A stretch of 33,082 nt of DNA, taken from assembly GCF_001270745.1 (NCBI RefSeq), contig NZ_KQ434761.1, forward strand, positions 1-33,082, in the 5' to 3' direction. How positions within the stretch are numbered: position 1 is the stretch's first letter; the number at the start of each line of letters is the position of its first letter. Shown here one piece after another: positions 7,146 through 16,100 of the stretch. The position numbers were made by a program, and so were the translations under genes. This stretch comes from Jiangella muralis. Lineage in GTDB: Bacteria; Actinomycetota; Actinomycetes; Jiangellales; Jiangellaceae. The notes beneath the pieces were generated by a model, which saw only the letters and a list, made by a program, of their open reading frames with translations, searched no databases and was not told where the DNA came from.

Positions 7146-7835
7146 TCAGCGGGTGTAGCCGTAGACGCCGCGCGACTGGTCGCGGACCAGCTTGCCGTGC
7201 TCGAGCTCGATGACGCGCTTGCGCATCTGGTCGACGATGGACTGGTCATGGGTGGCCATGACCACGGTGGTGCCCGTGCGGTTGATGCGGTCGAGCAGCT
7301 TCATGATGCCGACACTGGTGCCCGGGTCGAGGTTTCCGGTGGGCTCGTCGGCCAGCAGGATCAGCGGCCGGTTGACGAACGCGCGGGCGACGGCGACACG
7401 CTGCTGCTCACCACCGGACAGCTGGTCGGGCAGCCGGTCCTCCTTGCCGTCGAGCCCGACGAGCTCGAGGACGGCGGGGACGTCGCGGTTGATCTGGCGG
7501 CGCGGCTTGCCGATGACCTGCAGCGCGAAGGCGATGTTCTCGAACACCGTCTTGTTCGGCAGCAGCCGGAAGTCCTGGAAGACGGTGCCGATGCGGCGAC
7601 GCAGGTGCGGGACCTTCCAGTTCGACAGCCGGTGGAGGTCCTTGCCGGCGACGCGGATACGGCCCGAGGTCGGCTTGTCCTCGCGCAGCGTCAGGCGCAG
7701 GAACGTCGACTTGCCGGACCCGGACGGCCCGACGAGGAAGACGAACTCGCCCTTCTCGATCTCCAGGGACAGGCTCTCGAGCGCTGCCTGGTTCTGCGTC
7801 GGGTACAACTTGCTGACGTTGTCGAAAAGGATCAC
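7146..7835 (-). CDS. ftsE: Cell division ATP-binding protein FtsE
   Basis: This 229-aa ABC ATPase has Walker [10 protein letters not shown] (36-44), a Q-loop in VFQDFRLL, signature [14 protein letters not shown], Walker [15 protein letters not shown] and the switch His in ATHDQ. It drives conformational change in FtsX at the septum. The GTG at 7835 is chosen because GGCGAGG precedes it by four bases and the family N-terminus ([11 protein letters not shown]) begins there. It is the first gene of the ftsEX pair, 148 bp after prfB in the same orientation. Confidence 0.96.
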   Translation of the reverse strand: MILFDNVSKLYPTQNQAALESLSLEIEKGEFVFLVGPSGSGKSTFLRLTLREDKPTSGRIRVAGKDLHRLSNWKVPHLRRRIGTVFQDFRLLPNKTVFENIAFALQVIGKPRRQINRDVPAVLELVGLDGKEDRLPDQLSGGEQQRVAVARAFVNRPLILLADEPTGNLDPGTSVGIMKLLDRINRTGTTVVMATHDQSIVDQMRKRVIELEHGKLVRDQSRGVYGYTR

Positions 7836-7901
7836 GATGCCTCGCCGATGTGGATGTGAGACGCTCCCGCGATGGCCCTGACCGCCTGAAGCTCGTCTGT
7901 G

Positions 7902-7907
7902 AGTGTA
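7902..7907 (-). promoter_or_regulatory. Possible -10 element upstream of ftsE
   Basis: TACACT (minus strand, 7902-7907) fits TAnnnT well and would give a 5' leader of about 60 bases for ftsE. No clear -35 is visible. ftsE may also be read from the prfB transcript. Confidence 0.35.
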
Positions 7908-7983
7908 CGTCCGGATGTGACCGCACGCTGGGAGAACCAACGCGGCGTGGCGCCCCGAAGGTTCCCGTACGACAGCAGCGACC

Positions 7984-9102
7984 TCACTGTGCCTCGGCCT
8001 GCTCCTGCTGTTTGCGCCAGCGGATGCCGGCCTCCAGGAAGTCGTCGATCTGCCCGTCGAACACCGCCTGCGGGTTGCCGACCTCGTGCTCGGTGCGCAG
8101 GTCCTTCACCATCTGGTACGGGTGGACGACGTACGAGCGCATCTGGTCGCCCCACGACGCCTTCACGTCGCCGGCCATCTCCTTCTTCTGCGCCTGCTCC
8201 TGTTCGCGCTGCAGGAGGAGCAGGCGCGACTGCAGCACGCGCATGGCGGCGGCGCGGTTCTGGATCTGCGACTTCTCGTTCTGCATCGACACCACCAGGC
8301 CGGTCGGGAGGTGGGTGATGCGGACGGCGGAGTCGGTGGTGTTGACGCTCTGCCCGCCGGGACCGGACGACCGGAACACGTCGATGCGGATGTCCGCCTC
8401 GGGGATGTCGACGTGGTCGGTGGTCTCGATCAGCGGGATCACCTCGACCGCCGCGAACGACGTCTGCCGGCGGCCCTGGTTGTCGAACGGCGAGATGCGG
8501 ACGAGTCGGTGCGTGCCCGCCTCGACGGACAGCGTCCCGTACGCGAACGGCGCCTTGACCTCGAACGTCGCCGACTTCAGGCCGGCCTCTTCGGCGTAGG
8601 AGGTGTCAAGCACCTCGGTCTTGTAGCCGTGCCGCTCGGCCCAGCGCAGGTACATGCGCAGCAGCATCTCGGCGAAGTCGGCGGCATCGACGCCGCCGGC
8701 GCCGGAGCGGATCGTGACGACGGCCTCGCGCTCGTCGTACTCGCCGGACAGCAGCGTGCGGATCTCGAGGTCGGAGATCACCCTCCGGAGGTCGTCGATC
8801 TCCCGCTCGACCTCGGCCATCGCGTCGGCGTCGCCCTCGTCGCGGCCCAGCTCGACCATGACCGGGAGGTCCTCGATGCGCTGGCGCAGCTCGGTGAGCT
8901 TGCGCAACTCCGCCTGCAGGTACGACAACTGGCTCGTGACCTGCTGCGCCTGCTCGACGTCATCCCACAGGTCCGGCGCGGCCGCATGCGCTTCGAGGTC
9001 GGTGATGCGCTCTCGCATCTTCTCCGGCTCGAGAACGTTCTCGATGCTGGCCAGGGTCTGCGAGAGGTCCGCGATCTCGGCGTCTACGTCACGTGCTGCC
9101 AC
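7984..9102 (-). CDS. prfB: Peptide chain release factor 2
   Basis: This encodes 372 aa. RF2 recognises UGA and UAA stops and triggers peptide release. The codon-reading tripeptide SPF lies at 204-206 and the catalytic GGQ at 249-251 ([11 protein letters not shown]), close to the E. coli numbering. The N-terminal helical domain and a Gln-rich C-terminal tail are intact. The GTG at 9102 is chosen because the family N-terminus ([16 protein letters not shown]) starts there. No Shine-Dalgarno site precedes it, but a -10 like TACCCT ends seven bases upstream, suggesting a leaderless mRNA. There is no in-frame UGA near residue 25, so the programmed frameshift of enterobacterial and many firmicute prfB genes is absent. 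Confidence 0.96.
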   Translation of the reverse strand: MAARDVDAEIADLSQTLASIENVLEPEKMRERITDLEAHAAAPDLWDDVEQAQQVTSQLSYLQAELRKLTELRQRIEDLPVMVELGRDEGDADAMAEVEREIDDLRRVISDLEIRTLLSGEYDEREAVVTIRSGAGGVDAADFAEMLLRMYLRWAERHGYKTEVLDTSYAEEAGLKSATFEVKAPFAYGTLSVEAGTHRLVRISPFDNQGRRQTSFAAVEVIPLIETTDHVDIPEADIRIDVFRSSGPGGQSVNTTDSAVRITHLPTGLVVSMQNEKSQIQNRAAAMRVLQSRLLLLQREQEQAQKKEMAGDVKASWGDQMRSYVVHPYQMVKDLRTEHEVGNPQAVFDGQIDDFLEAGIRWRKQQEQAEAQ

Positions 9103-9109
9103 GTCGCAC

Positions 9110-9115
9110 AGGGTA
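9110..9115 (-). promoter_or_regulatory. Leaderless-type -10 element of prfB
   Basis: TACCCT (minus strand, 9110-9115) is followed by seven bases and then the GTG at 9102. This is the spacing expected when transcription starts on the start codon. The -35 region is not recognisable. Confidence 0.4.
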
Positions 9116-9230
9116 CGCGCTTCGGCGGCGGTCGCCCGCATGCCCGCGCCCGACGAGGCCGAGGTCACGCCGTCACGGGGCTGCTCGGCGGGCGTTTCGG
9201 CGGGCGTTTCGGCGGCGCCCAGTCGCCTGC

Positions 9231-10016
9231 TCAGTCGTCGCCGGGAAGGGTCAGCAGGCCGGGCTCGGGCAGGCCGGCGACCTTCGCGATCAGCCGGATG
9301 CTGGACTCGAAGATGGCGTCGCGCAGCTCCCCGGGCATCCAGTCGAGGTGGCCGTACGACTCAAGGCAGGTGAAGCCGTGCAGGCTCGCCCAGCAGTGCA
9401 GCATCGCCTGGAACGTCTCCGGCGCGACCGGCGGGCCGTCGATCGGCAGATCCTTCGCCTCGTGGTGCTCCGCGAGCATGCGGGCGATGCTGGCGTCGTC
9501 GTCCGCGAGCATGGGACGACGCAGGAGGCCGGCCTGGGTGGCCTCGTAGAACAGCGACTTGAGCTGCGCCATCGCGCGCCGCGCCGCTTCCGTCGTCGGA
9601 CCTTCCTCGGGGGCGTGGTAGCCGGGCACCGGCATGCCGAGGATCAGCGCGAACCGCTGCGGCTCCTCACGCGCCCAGCGCCGGTATGAATGCGCGACCG
9701 CGGCGAACCGGCCGCCCGGATCGTCGACGGGGATCTGGTCGCGCGCCTCCGCGACGGCCTCGCCCAGATCGTTGTACGCGTCGACGATGAGCTCCGTGAG
9801 CAGCTCGTCGCGGTCGGCGAAGTAGCGGTACAGGGCGGGCGCCGTCATACCCATGAGGCGGGCGATGTCGGAGAACCGGAAATCGGTGGTGCCCTGCTCG
9901 CGCATCAGACGCAGCGCGGTCTGCTTGATCTCCTCGATGGTCGCCGCACGAGCCCGCTCTCGCCGGGACGGCGGCCGCTCCGGCTCGTGGCCAGGCTGGG
10001 GGATCTCGTCTGCCAT
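9231..10016 (-). CDS. TetR-family regulator with WHG-type C-terminal domain
   Basis: This encodes 261 aa. After a Pro/Arg-rich N-terminal arm (1-24), the DNA-binding domain spans about 25-72: [17 protein letters not shown], then [24 protein letters not shown], the typical TetR helix-turn-helix. The C-terminal ligand domain contains [18 protein letters not shown], as in TetR regulators with the WHG domain. The ATG at 10016 has GGAGGTGG six bases upstream. It is divergent from the MMPL transporter gene with 162 bp between starts. That gap contains palindromes, so it most likely represses the transporter and itself in response to an unknown small molecule. Confidence 0.92.
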   Translation of the reverse strand: MADEIPQPGHEPERPPSRRERARAATIEEIKQTALRLMREQGTTDFRFSDIARLMGMTAPALYRYFADRDELLTELIVDAYNDLGEAVAEARDQIPVDDPGGRFAAVAHSYRRWAREEPQRFALILGMPVPGYHAPEEGPTTEAARRAMAQLKSLFYEATQAGLLRRPMLADDDASIARMLAEHHEAKDLPIDGPPVAPETFQAMLHCWASLHGFTCLESYGHLDWMPGELRDAIFESSIRLIAKVAGLPEPGLLTLPGDD

Positions 10017-10077
10017 CTGCGCCCACCTCCTTGTGTCGCACCGAGTCATCGCACCGACGGCAATGCGTGAAGCACTG

Positions 10078-10089
10078 TCACAGATGTGA
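10078..10089. promoter_or_regulatory. Inverted repeat TCACA-GA-TGTGA
   Basis: The arms 10078-10082 and 10085-10089 are perfectly inverted around two bases. It lies upstream of the mmpL promoter and about 60 bases in front of the tetR start, so it could be an operator for tetR or an activator site. It is short, so chance is possible. Confidence 0.3.
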
Positions 10090-10095
10090 AGCCTC

Positions 10096-10126
10096 TTGAC
10101 AAGTTTAGCCGCGTCGTGTTTGTTAT
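10096..10126 (+). promoter_or_regulatory. Candidate promoter of the MMPL gene
   Basis: A perfect -35 TTGACA (10096-10101) is followed by an AT-rich stretch. The best -10 candidates are TTTGTT at 17 bases or TGTTAT (10121-10126) at 19 bases. The predicted -10 overlaps the first arm of the inverted repeat at 10121-10137, a typical arrangement for TetR repression. Confidence 0.5.
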
Positions 10127-10163
10127 GTCGAGTAACAGTTCTAACGCTACGTCACGTAACGCT
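10121..10163. promoter_or_regulatory. Probable TetR operator region
   Basis: Three overlapping symmetric elements occur here: TGTTA-N7-TAACA (10121-10137), the perfect palindrome TACGT-C-ACGTA (10148-10158), and a direct repeat TAACGCT at 10142-10148 and 10157-10163 (15-bp period). They fill the space between the predicted promoter and the start codon of mmpL, where a repressor from the divergent tetR gene would act. Confidence 0.5.
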
Positions 10164-10178
10164 TCGAGGGGCAGGACG

Positions 10179-13013
10179 ATGAACGAGCCCACCACTGACG
10201 ACGGAGACCGGCCGACGACGCCACCGGGCGCCGACGCCGCGAACCGGACCAGCCAGGCCGGCGCGGCGGACCAGCCCGGCGGCCGGACCGGCCGCAACGG
10301 CGAGGCCGCAGCGAGCAACCAGCCCGGCAGCGGCAACGGCCGCAACGGCGACCACGGCCAGACCGGCGCGAGCAACCAGCCCGGCAGCGGCAACGGCCGC
10401 AACGGCGACCACGGCCAGACCGGCGCGAGCAACCAGCCCGGCAGCGGCAACGGCCGCAACGGCGAGGCCGCAACGAGCAACCAGCCCAGCGGCGGCAACG
10501 GCCGCAACGGCGACCACGGCCAGACCGGCGCGAGCAACCAGCCCAGCGGCGGGACCGGCAGCATCGGTGGCCACGGCGACCACGGCCAGACCGGCGCGGG
10601 CGACCAGTCCCACCCGGGCAGCCAGTCCAGCGCCGGCCATCAGCCCGGCGGGAACGGCAGCAGCGGTGGCCACGGCGACCACGGCCAAAACCGCGGCAAC
10701 GGCGACCACCGTCGCAGCGGCGGCAACGGTCGCCCCGGCGGCAACGGCGGCAACGGCGCACCGGCCGAAACGCCCGCCGCTCCCCCGCGTCCCGGAGTGC
10801 TCGGCCGGTTGGCCGGGGTCTCCTATCGGCGCCGGGGCCGGGTGGTCGTGGCGTGGGTGGTGGCGATCGCCGCGGCGTTCGGGCTGTCCGCCGCGTTCGC
10901 CGGCGACTTCACCGCCGACTACTCGGCGCCCGGCTCGGACTCCCGCCAGGCCCAGGACCTGCTGGAGCAGCGCTTCCCGGCGCAGTCCGGCGACACCATC
11001 GACGTCGTCGTGCGGACGGATGGGGCGGCGGTCACCGACCCCGACGTGCAGGCCGACGTCGCTGCGCTGCTCGACGAGCTGCGTGGCCAGCCGCACGTGG
11101 TCGCCGTCGACGACCCGTACACGACACCGGGCGGCCTCAGCCAGAACGGGGACATCCTCGTCGCGACGGTGAACCTGGACGTCGTGCTGCCGGACGACAT
11201 GCCGGTCGAGGAGACCGAAGAGCTCCTGGCGATGGCCGACGCGGCCGAGCGGCCGGGGTTGGAGATCGCGCTCGGCGGGCAGACCATCGCGCTGGCCGAG
11301 CAGGGCGAGATCGGCTCCGAGGCCATCGGCATGGCTGCCGCCGCGGTGATCCTGCTCATCACGTTCGGCACGGTCGTCGCCGCGGGGCTGCCGCTGATCG
11401 TCGCGATTGCCGGGCTGGCGCTGAGTGGCATGCTCACCGGGCTGGTCGCGGCCGTCGCCGACGTGCCGGACTGGTCGACGGCGCTGGCGACGATGATGGG
11501 CATCGCGCTCGGCATCGACTACGTCCTGCTCATGGTGACGCGGTTCCGCGAGTGGCGCGCCGCCGGCCTCGACCCGGAGCGGGCGACCATCGCGACGCTG
11601 GACACCGCCGGCCGCGCGGTCATGGTCGCCGGCAGCACCGTCATGATCAGCATGCTCGGCCTGTTCGCGATGGGCCTGACGTTCATGCAGGGCGCCGCGC
11701 TCGTGACGATCGTCGCCGTCCTCGTCGTCATGGCCGCCGCCGCGACGCTGTTCCCGGCGCTGCTCGGCTTCTTCGGCAGCTGGGTCGACCGCCTCCGCCT
11801 CCCGCTGGGCCGCCGGCAACGGCCGACGGCGCAACTGGCCGCGGGCGGGCACGTCGAGCCGTCGCGGACGTGGCTGCGCTGGGGCCGGTTGGTCGACCGG
11901 CACAGCATCATCGCGACGGTGGTCGGCGTCGGTCTGCTGCTGGCGCTCGCGGCGCCGTTCCTCGGCGTCCGCTTCGGCTTCCCCGACGCCGGCAACAACG
12001 AGGAGGACCGCTCGTCGCGGCAGGCGTACGACCTGCTGTCCGAGGGCTTCGGCCCGGGTGCCAACGGCCCGCTGCTGCTGGTCGCGGACCTGGACGACCC
12101 CGGCGACGAGGCCGCGCTACCGGCGCTGGCCGAGGCCGTCGCCGCGACCCCGGGCGTCGCCGCCGTCCTGCCGCCCGCCGTCACCGAGGCCGGTGACGCC
12201 GCGCTGCTCACCGTTCTCCCGGCGACCGGTCCACAGGACGCGGCGACGGAGGACGTTGTCCACACCCTGCGCGACGACGTGTTGCCGGGCGCCGGCGTCG
12301 AGGTACACGTCGGCGGTGTCACGGCGACGTCGATCGACTCGACCGAGAACACGGCCGAGCGGCTGCCGCTGCTGATCGGCGGCGTCGTGATCCTGTCGAT
12401 GATCCTGCTGCTGGTGTCGTTCCGCAGCATCGTCATCCCGATCACCGCGGCGCTGATGAACCTGCTCTCCGTCGCCGCCGCGTACGGCGTGGTCGCGCTG
12501 GTGCTGGAGGGCGGCTGGGCCGGCCAGCTGATCGGCATCGACACCGAGACGCCGATGCCGGCGTTCATCCCGGTGCTGGTGTTCGCCGTGCTGTTCGGGC
12601 TGTCGATGGACTATGAGGTGTTCCTGATCAGCCGCATGCGCGAAGCGTGGACGCGGACCGGCGACAACGGCCGGGCGATCGTCGAAGGGCTGGCCGGCAC
12701 GGGGCGGGTCATCACGGCCGCGGCGGCGATCATGGTCGCGGTGTTCGCGGCGTTCATCCCGAGCCCCGAGGTGTTCCTCAAGGTCATCGGCGTCGGCATG
12801 GCCGCGGCGATCCTCGTCGACGCCACCGTCGTGCGGATGCTGCTGGTCCCCGCCGTCATGCACCTGCTCGGACGGGCCAACTGGTGGCTGCCGTCCTGGC
12901 TGGAGCGCCGGCTGCCCCAGCTGCACGTCGAGGGCCGGCCGGAGCTCTACCTCCCCGACGGGGACGGCCGCAGCCGCGACGCGGACGAGCCGGAGCTGGT
13001 CCCCGTCCGCTGA
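10179..13013 (+). CDS. MMPL/RND-family membrane transporter
   Basis: This encodes 944 aa. Residues 1-200 are hydrophilic and low in complexity, rich in Asn, Gly, Gln and His, with a tandem 19-residue repeat (about 46-140). Then come two MMPL halves, each with one membrane segment, an extracellular loop and five further segments. The proton-relay Asp-Tyr pairs of the family are present: D447/Y448 (LGIDYVLLMVTRFREW) and D811/Y812 (LSMDYEVFLISRMREAW). Members export lipids, siderophores or drugs using the proton gradient. The ATG at 10179 is preceded by GAGGGG and matches the end of the operator region. The divergent tetR is the likely regulator. The substrate is unknown. The long N-terminal extension is odd for the family and should lie in the cytoplasm. 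Confidence 0.92.
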   Translation: MNEPTTDDGDRPTTPPGADAANRTSQAGAADQPGGRTGRNGEAAASNQPGSGNGRNGDHGQTGASNQPGSGNGRNGDHGQTGASNQPGSGNGRNGEAATSNQPSGGNGRNGDHGQTGASNQPSGGTGSIGGHGDHGQTGAGDQSHPGSQSSAGHQPGGNGSSGGHGDHGQNRGNGDHRRSGGNGRPGGNGGNGAPAETPAAPPRPGVLGRLAGVSYRRRGRVVVAWVVAIAAAFGLSAAFAGDFTADYSAPGSDSRQAQDLLEQRFPAQSGDTIDVVVRTDGAAVTDPDVQADVAALLDELRGQPHVVAVDDPYTTPGGLSQNGDILVATVNLDVVLPDDMPVEETEELLAMADAAERPGLEIALGGQTIALAEQGEIGSEAIGMAAAAVILLITFGTVVAAGLPLIVAIAGLALSGMLTGLVAAVADVPDWSTALATMMGIALGIDYVLLMVTRFREWRAAGLDPERATIATLDTAGRAVMVAGSTVMISMLGLFAMGLTFMQGAALVTIVAVLVVMAAAATLFPALLGFFGSWVDRLRLPLGRRQRPTAQLAAGGHVEPSRTWLRWGRLVDRHSIIATVVGVGLLLALAAPFLGVRFGFPDAGNNEEDRSSRQAYDLLSEGFGPGANGPLLLVADLDDPGDEAALPALAEAVAATPGVAAVLPPAVTEAGDAALLTVLPATGPQDAATEDVVHTLRDDVLPGAGVEVHVGGVTATSIDSTENTAERLPLLIGGVVILSMILLLVSFRSIVIPITAALMNLLSVAAAYGVVALVLEGGWAGQLIGIDTETPMPAFIPVLVFAVLFGLSMDYEVFLISRMREAWTRTGDNGRAIVEGLAGTGRVITAAAAIMVAVFAAFIPSPEVFLKVIGVGMAAAILVDATVVRMLLVPAVMHLLGRANWWLPSWLERRLPQLHVEGRPELYLPDGDGRSRDADEPELVPVR
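10314..10598 (+). repeat. In-frame tandem repeat of 57 bp in the MMPL gene
   Basis: Five units follow each other: 57, 57, 48, 57 and about 66 bp. The first two encode SNQPGSGNGRNGDHGQTGA identically. The third lacks three residues and ends EAAT, the fourth has PSGG for PGSG, and the fifth carries extra residues. The DNA copies are nearly identical, which suggests recent slippage or unequal recombination. Confidence 0.85.
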
Positions 13014-13027
13014 TCCGGCGCGACACC

Positions 13028-13180
13028 GAAACGATCAGGTGACCAACCGGGCACTACAACGCCGGTTTGGTCACCTGATCGTTTCATGTCCACATCGTGG
13101 AGATGATCAGGTGACGAAGGGCGCCGTCCTGCGGGCGGTTCGTCACCTGATCGTCTTCGCGAAAACGATCAGGTGACGAA
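13028..13180. repeat. Composite palindromic element, copy 1
   Basis: Five alternating half-sites with core GATCAGGTGA or its reverse complement start at 13033(+), 13071(-), 13105(+), 13143(-) and 13167(+). The first pair forms a perfect 19-bp stem (13028-13046 with 13067-13085). The second pair forms a 17-bp stem with one mismatch (13102-13118 with 13139-13155). The linker 13086-13104 contains GTCCACAT and GTGGAGA. The element fills the gap between the convergent MMPL and glutamate dehydrogenase genes, so it can act as a two-way terminator, but a matching copy at 19563 shows it is a repeat family. Confidence 0.85.
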
Positions 13181-13190
13181 GCCGGGCGGG

Positions 13191-16100
13191 CTACGTCGCG
13201 TCGGGACGGAGCAGGCCGCGGACGGCGCGCAGGCCGACCGAGAGGCGGGCGAGGTCGAAGCTGTCGCCCTCGACGATCTCGCGCAGCATGCCCTGGGTCC
13301 GGGCGACGACGACGTCGTCCTGGGCGGCCCACGCCTCGACCCGGTCCTGCGGCGCCGCCTCCTCGTGCGTGTGCTGGATGACCTGCGCCGTCAGCGCCGC
13401 CTGGACGCCGTGGAGGTCGTCGCGCAGGGCGGCCCGGGCCATCGTCTGCCAGCGGTCGCGCCGCGGCAGCGAGATGATCCGCTCCAGCAGCCGGCCCAGT
13501 TCGAGGAAGGCGCCGAGGGTGAAGTGCACCCGCGCCACCTCGAGCAGGTCGGTGCCGGTGGCCAGCGAGTTCTCCACCATCCCGAGCCCGGCGTAGGCCG
13601 GCGGCAGCACCGCGACCCGGTTGGCCAGCGGCTCCGGCACGCCGTCGGCGGCCAGCGCCTCCAGCCGCTCGTGGTAGAGGTCCAGCTCGCGGCCGGACAG
13701 CACCTCGGGCAGCGCCACCAGCAGGCGGGCGATCGGCTCTTCGAAGAACCCGATCTGCCAGGCGATGTCGATCGGTGGCCGGCGGTTGACGGTGAGCCAG
13801 CGGGTGGCCCGCTCGGTGATCGTCCGCGCCTCCAGCCGCATGCGGGTCTGGACGTCGAACGCGACGACGTTGTCGAGCTCCTTGATCGCGACCATGAGGT
13901 CGGGGATCTGGAAGACGACGCCGCCGACGGTGTGCGCGCGGGCGAGGTCCTCGACGGTGCCGCCGGTCTCCATGCCCAGCCGGTACGCGAACGTCGTGCC
14001 GGCGGTGTTCACCAGCTCGTTGACCACGACGTTCGAGATGATCTCGCGGCGCAGCGGATGGTTGTCGATGACCTCGCCGTAGGTGTCGCGCAGCGCGCTC
14101 GGGAAGTACGCGTGCAGCGCGGCGCCGAGGTACGGGTCGTCGGGCATGCCGCCGGCCAGCAGCTCCTCGTACATGAGGTTCTTCGTGTACGCGAGGACGA
14201 CGGACAGCTCCGGGCTGGTCAGGCCCTTGCCGGCGGCCATGCGCTCAGCCAGCTGGCGGTCCGTCGGCAGCGCCTCGATGGCGCGGTCGAGCTTGCCCTG
14301 GCTCTCCAGCTTGGCGAGGTAGGAGCGGTGGACGTGGGCCAGGTTCGGCGCCTGGAACACGCCGTTGGCCAGCGCGATGTTCTGGCCGTAGTTGTTCGTC
14401 AGCACGAGGCCGGCGATCTCGTCGGTCATCTCGGCCAGCAGCTCGTTGCGCTGCTTCTCGGTGAGGTCGCCGGCCCGGACGACGCCGTCGAGCAGGATCT
14501 TGATGTTCACCTCGTGGTCGGAGGTGTCGACGCCGGCGGAGTTGTCGATGGCGTCGGTGTTGACCCGGCCGCCGGCCAGCGCGAACTCGATGCGGCCGCG
14601 CTGGGTCAGGCCCAGGTTGCCGCCCTCGCCGACGACCTGGGCACGCAGGTCACTGGCGTCGATGCGGATGGCGTCGTTGGCCTTGTCGCCCACCTCGGCG
14701 TTGGACTCCGTGGACGCCTTCACGTAGGTGCCGATGCCGCCGTTCCAGAGCAGGTCGACGGGGGCGCCGAGGATGGCGTGCATCAGCTCGGGCGGCGACA
14801 TCGTCTCGACCGACGCGTCGATGCCCAGCGCCTGCTTGACCTCGGCGGACAGCTTGATCGTCTTCGCCGTGCGCGGGTAGACGCCGCCGCCCTCGCTGAT
14901 CAGCTTGGGCTCGTAGTCGTTCCAGCTGGACCGCGGCAGCTCGAAGAGGCGACGGCGCTCGGCGTAGGACTCCGCCGCGTCGGGGTCGGGATCGAGGAAG
15001 ATGTGCCGGTGGTCGAACGCGGCCACCAGCCGGATGTGCTCGGACAGCAGCATGCCGTTGCCGAACACGTCGCCGGACATGTCGCCGACGCCGACGACGG
15101 TGAAGTCCTCGGCCTGCACGTCGCGGCCGAGCTGGCGGAAGTGCCGCCGCACCGACTCCCAGGCGCCGCGGGCGGTGATGCCCATGGCCTTGTGGTCGTA
15201 GCCGGCCGACCCGCCGGACGCGAACGCGTCGCCGAGCCAGAAGCCGTACTCCTGGGAGACGTCGTTGGCGATGTCGGAGAACGACGCGGTGCCCTTGTCG
15301 GCCGCGACCACGAGGTACGGGTCGTCGCCGTCGTGGCGGACGACCATCGGCGGCGGGACGACGCTGCGGTCGGCGGCGCGGTTGTCGGTGATGTCGAGCA
15401 TGGCCCGGATGAACGTCTTGTAGCACTCGACGCCCTCGGCCAGCCACGCCTCGCGGTCGACGGCGGGGTCGGGCAGCCGCTTGCCGACGAAGCCGCCCTT
15501 CGCGCCGACCGGGACGATGACGGAGTTCTTCACCGCCTGCGCCTTGACCAGGCCGAGGATCTCCGTCCGGAAGTCCTCGCGCCGGTCGGACCAGCGCAGC
15601 CCGCCGCGCGCGACGGCGCCGTAGCGCAGGTGCACGCCCTCGACCCGGGGCGAGTACACCCAGATCTCGTACTTCGGCTTGGGGTCGGGGAGGTCGGGCA
15701 GCGACCGGGAGTCGAGCTTGAAGCTGGTGACGGTCTGCGGCCCGCCGACGGTGGTGCGGTAGTAGCTGGTCCGCAGCGTCGCCTTCACCAGCCGCAGGAA
15801 CGAGCGCAGGATGCGGTCCTGGTCGAGGCTGGCGACCTGGTCGAGGGCCTCGTCGATGCGCCCGTTCAGCTGGTCGGCGGCCGTCTGCCTGGCGGCGCGG
15901 CCGGTGTCGTCGGCGCCGTAGCGCTCGGGGTCGAACCGGATCTCGAACAGGTCGACGAGCATGCGCGCCACCTCGACGTGGCCCGAGAGCGCCTCCTCGA
16001 GGTAGTTCTGGCTGAACGTCGTGCCGGTCTGGCGCAGGTACTTGGCGTACGCGCGCAGGATCGACGCCTGCCGCCACGACAGCCCCGCCTGCGGCACCAG

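Noticed and set aside
7105-7249. Longer FtsX with 48 extra N-terminal residues
   Set aside because: The extra part is Ser/Ala/Thr-rich, overlaps ftsE, and lacks an RBS. The ATG at 7105 starts the family sequence MRFQYVLSE.
9231-9689. Plus-strand frame 9093-9689 and other frames opposite tetR
   Set aside because: They are shadows of the TetR gene, which has a clear helix-turn-helix and a strong RBS.
10314-10598. CRISPR-like regularly spaced repeat
   Set aside because: The units abut directly without unique spacers, stay in frame and encode a repeated peptide of the MMPL protein.
13084-13332. Short minus-strand frames through the composite elements (also 19674-19961) encoding similar NDQVT/HLI peptides
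   Set aside because: The peptide similarity only reflects the repeated palindromic DNA. Start sites and the rest of the frames are unrelated.
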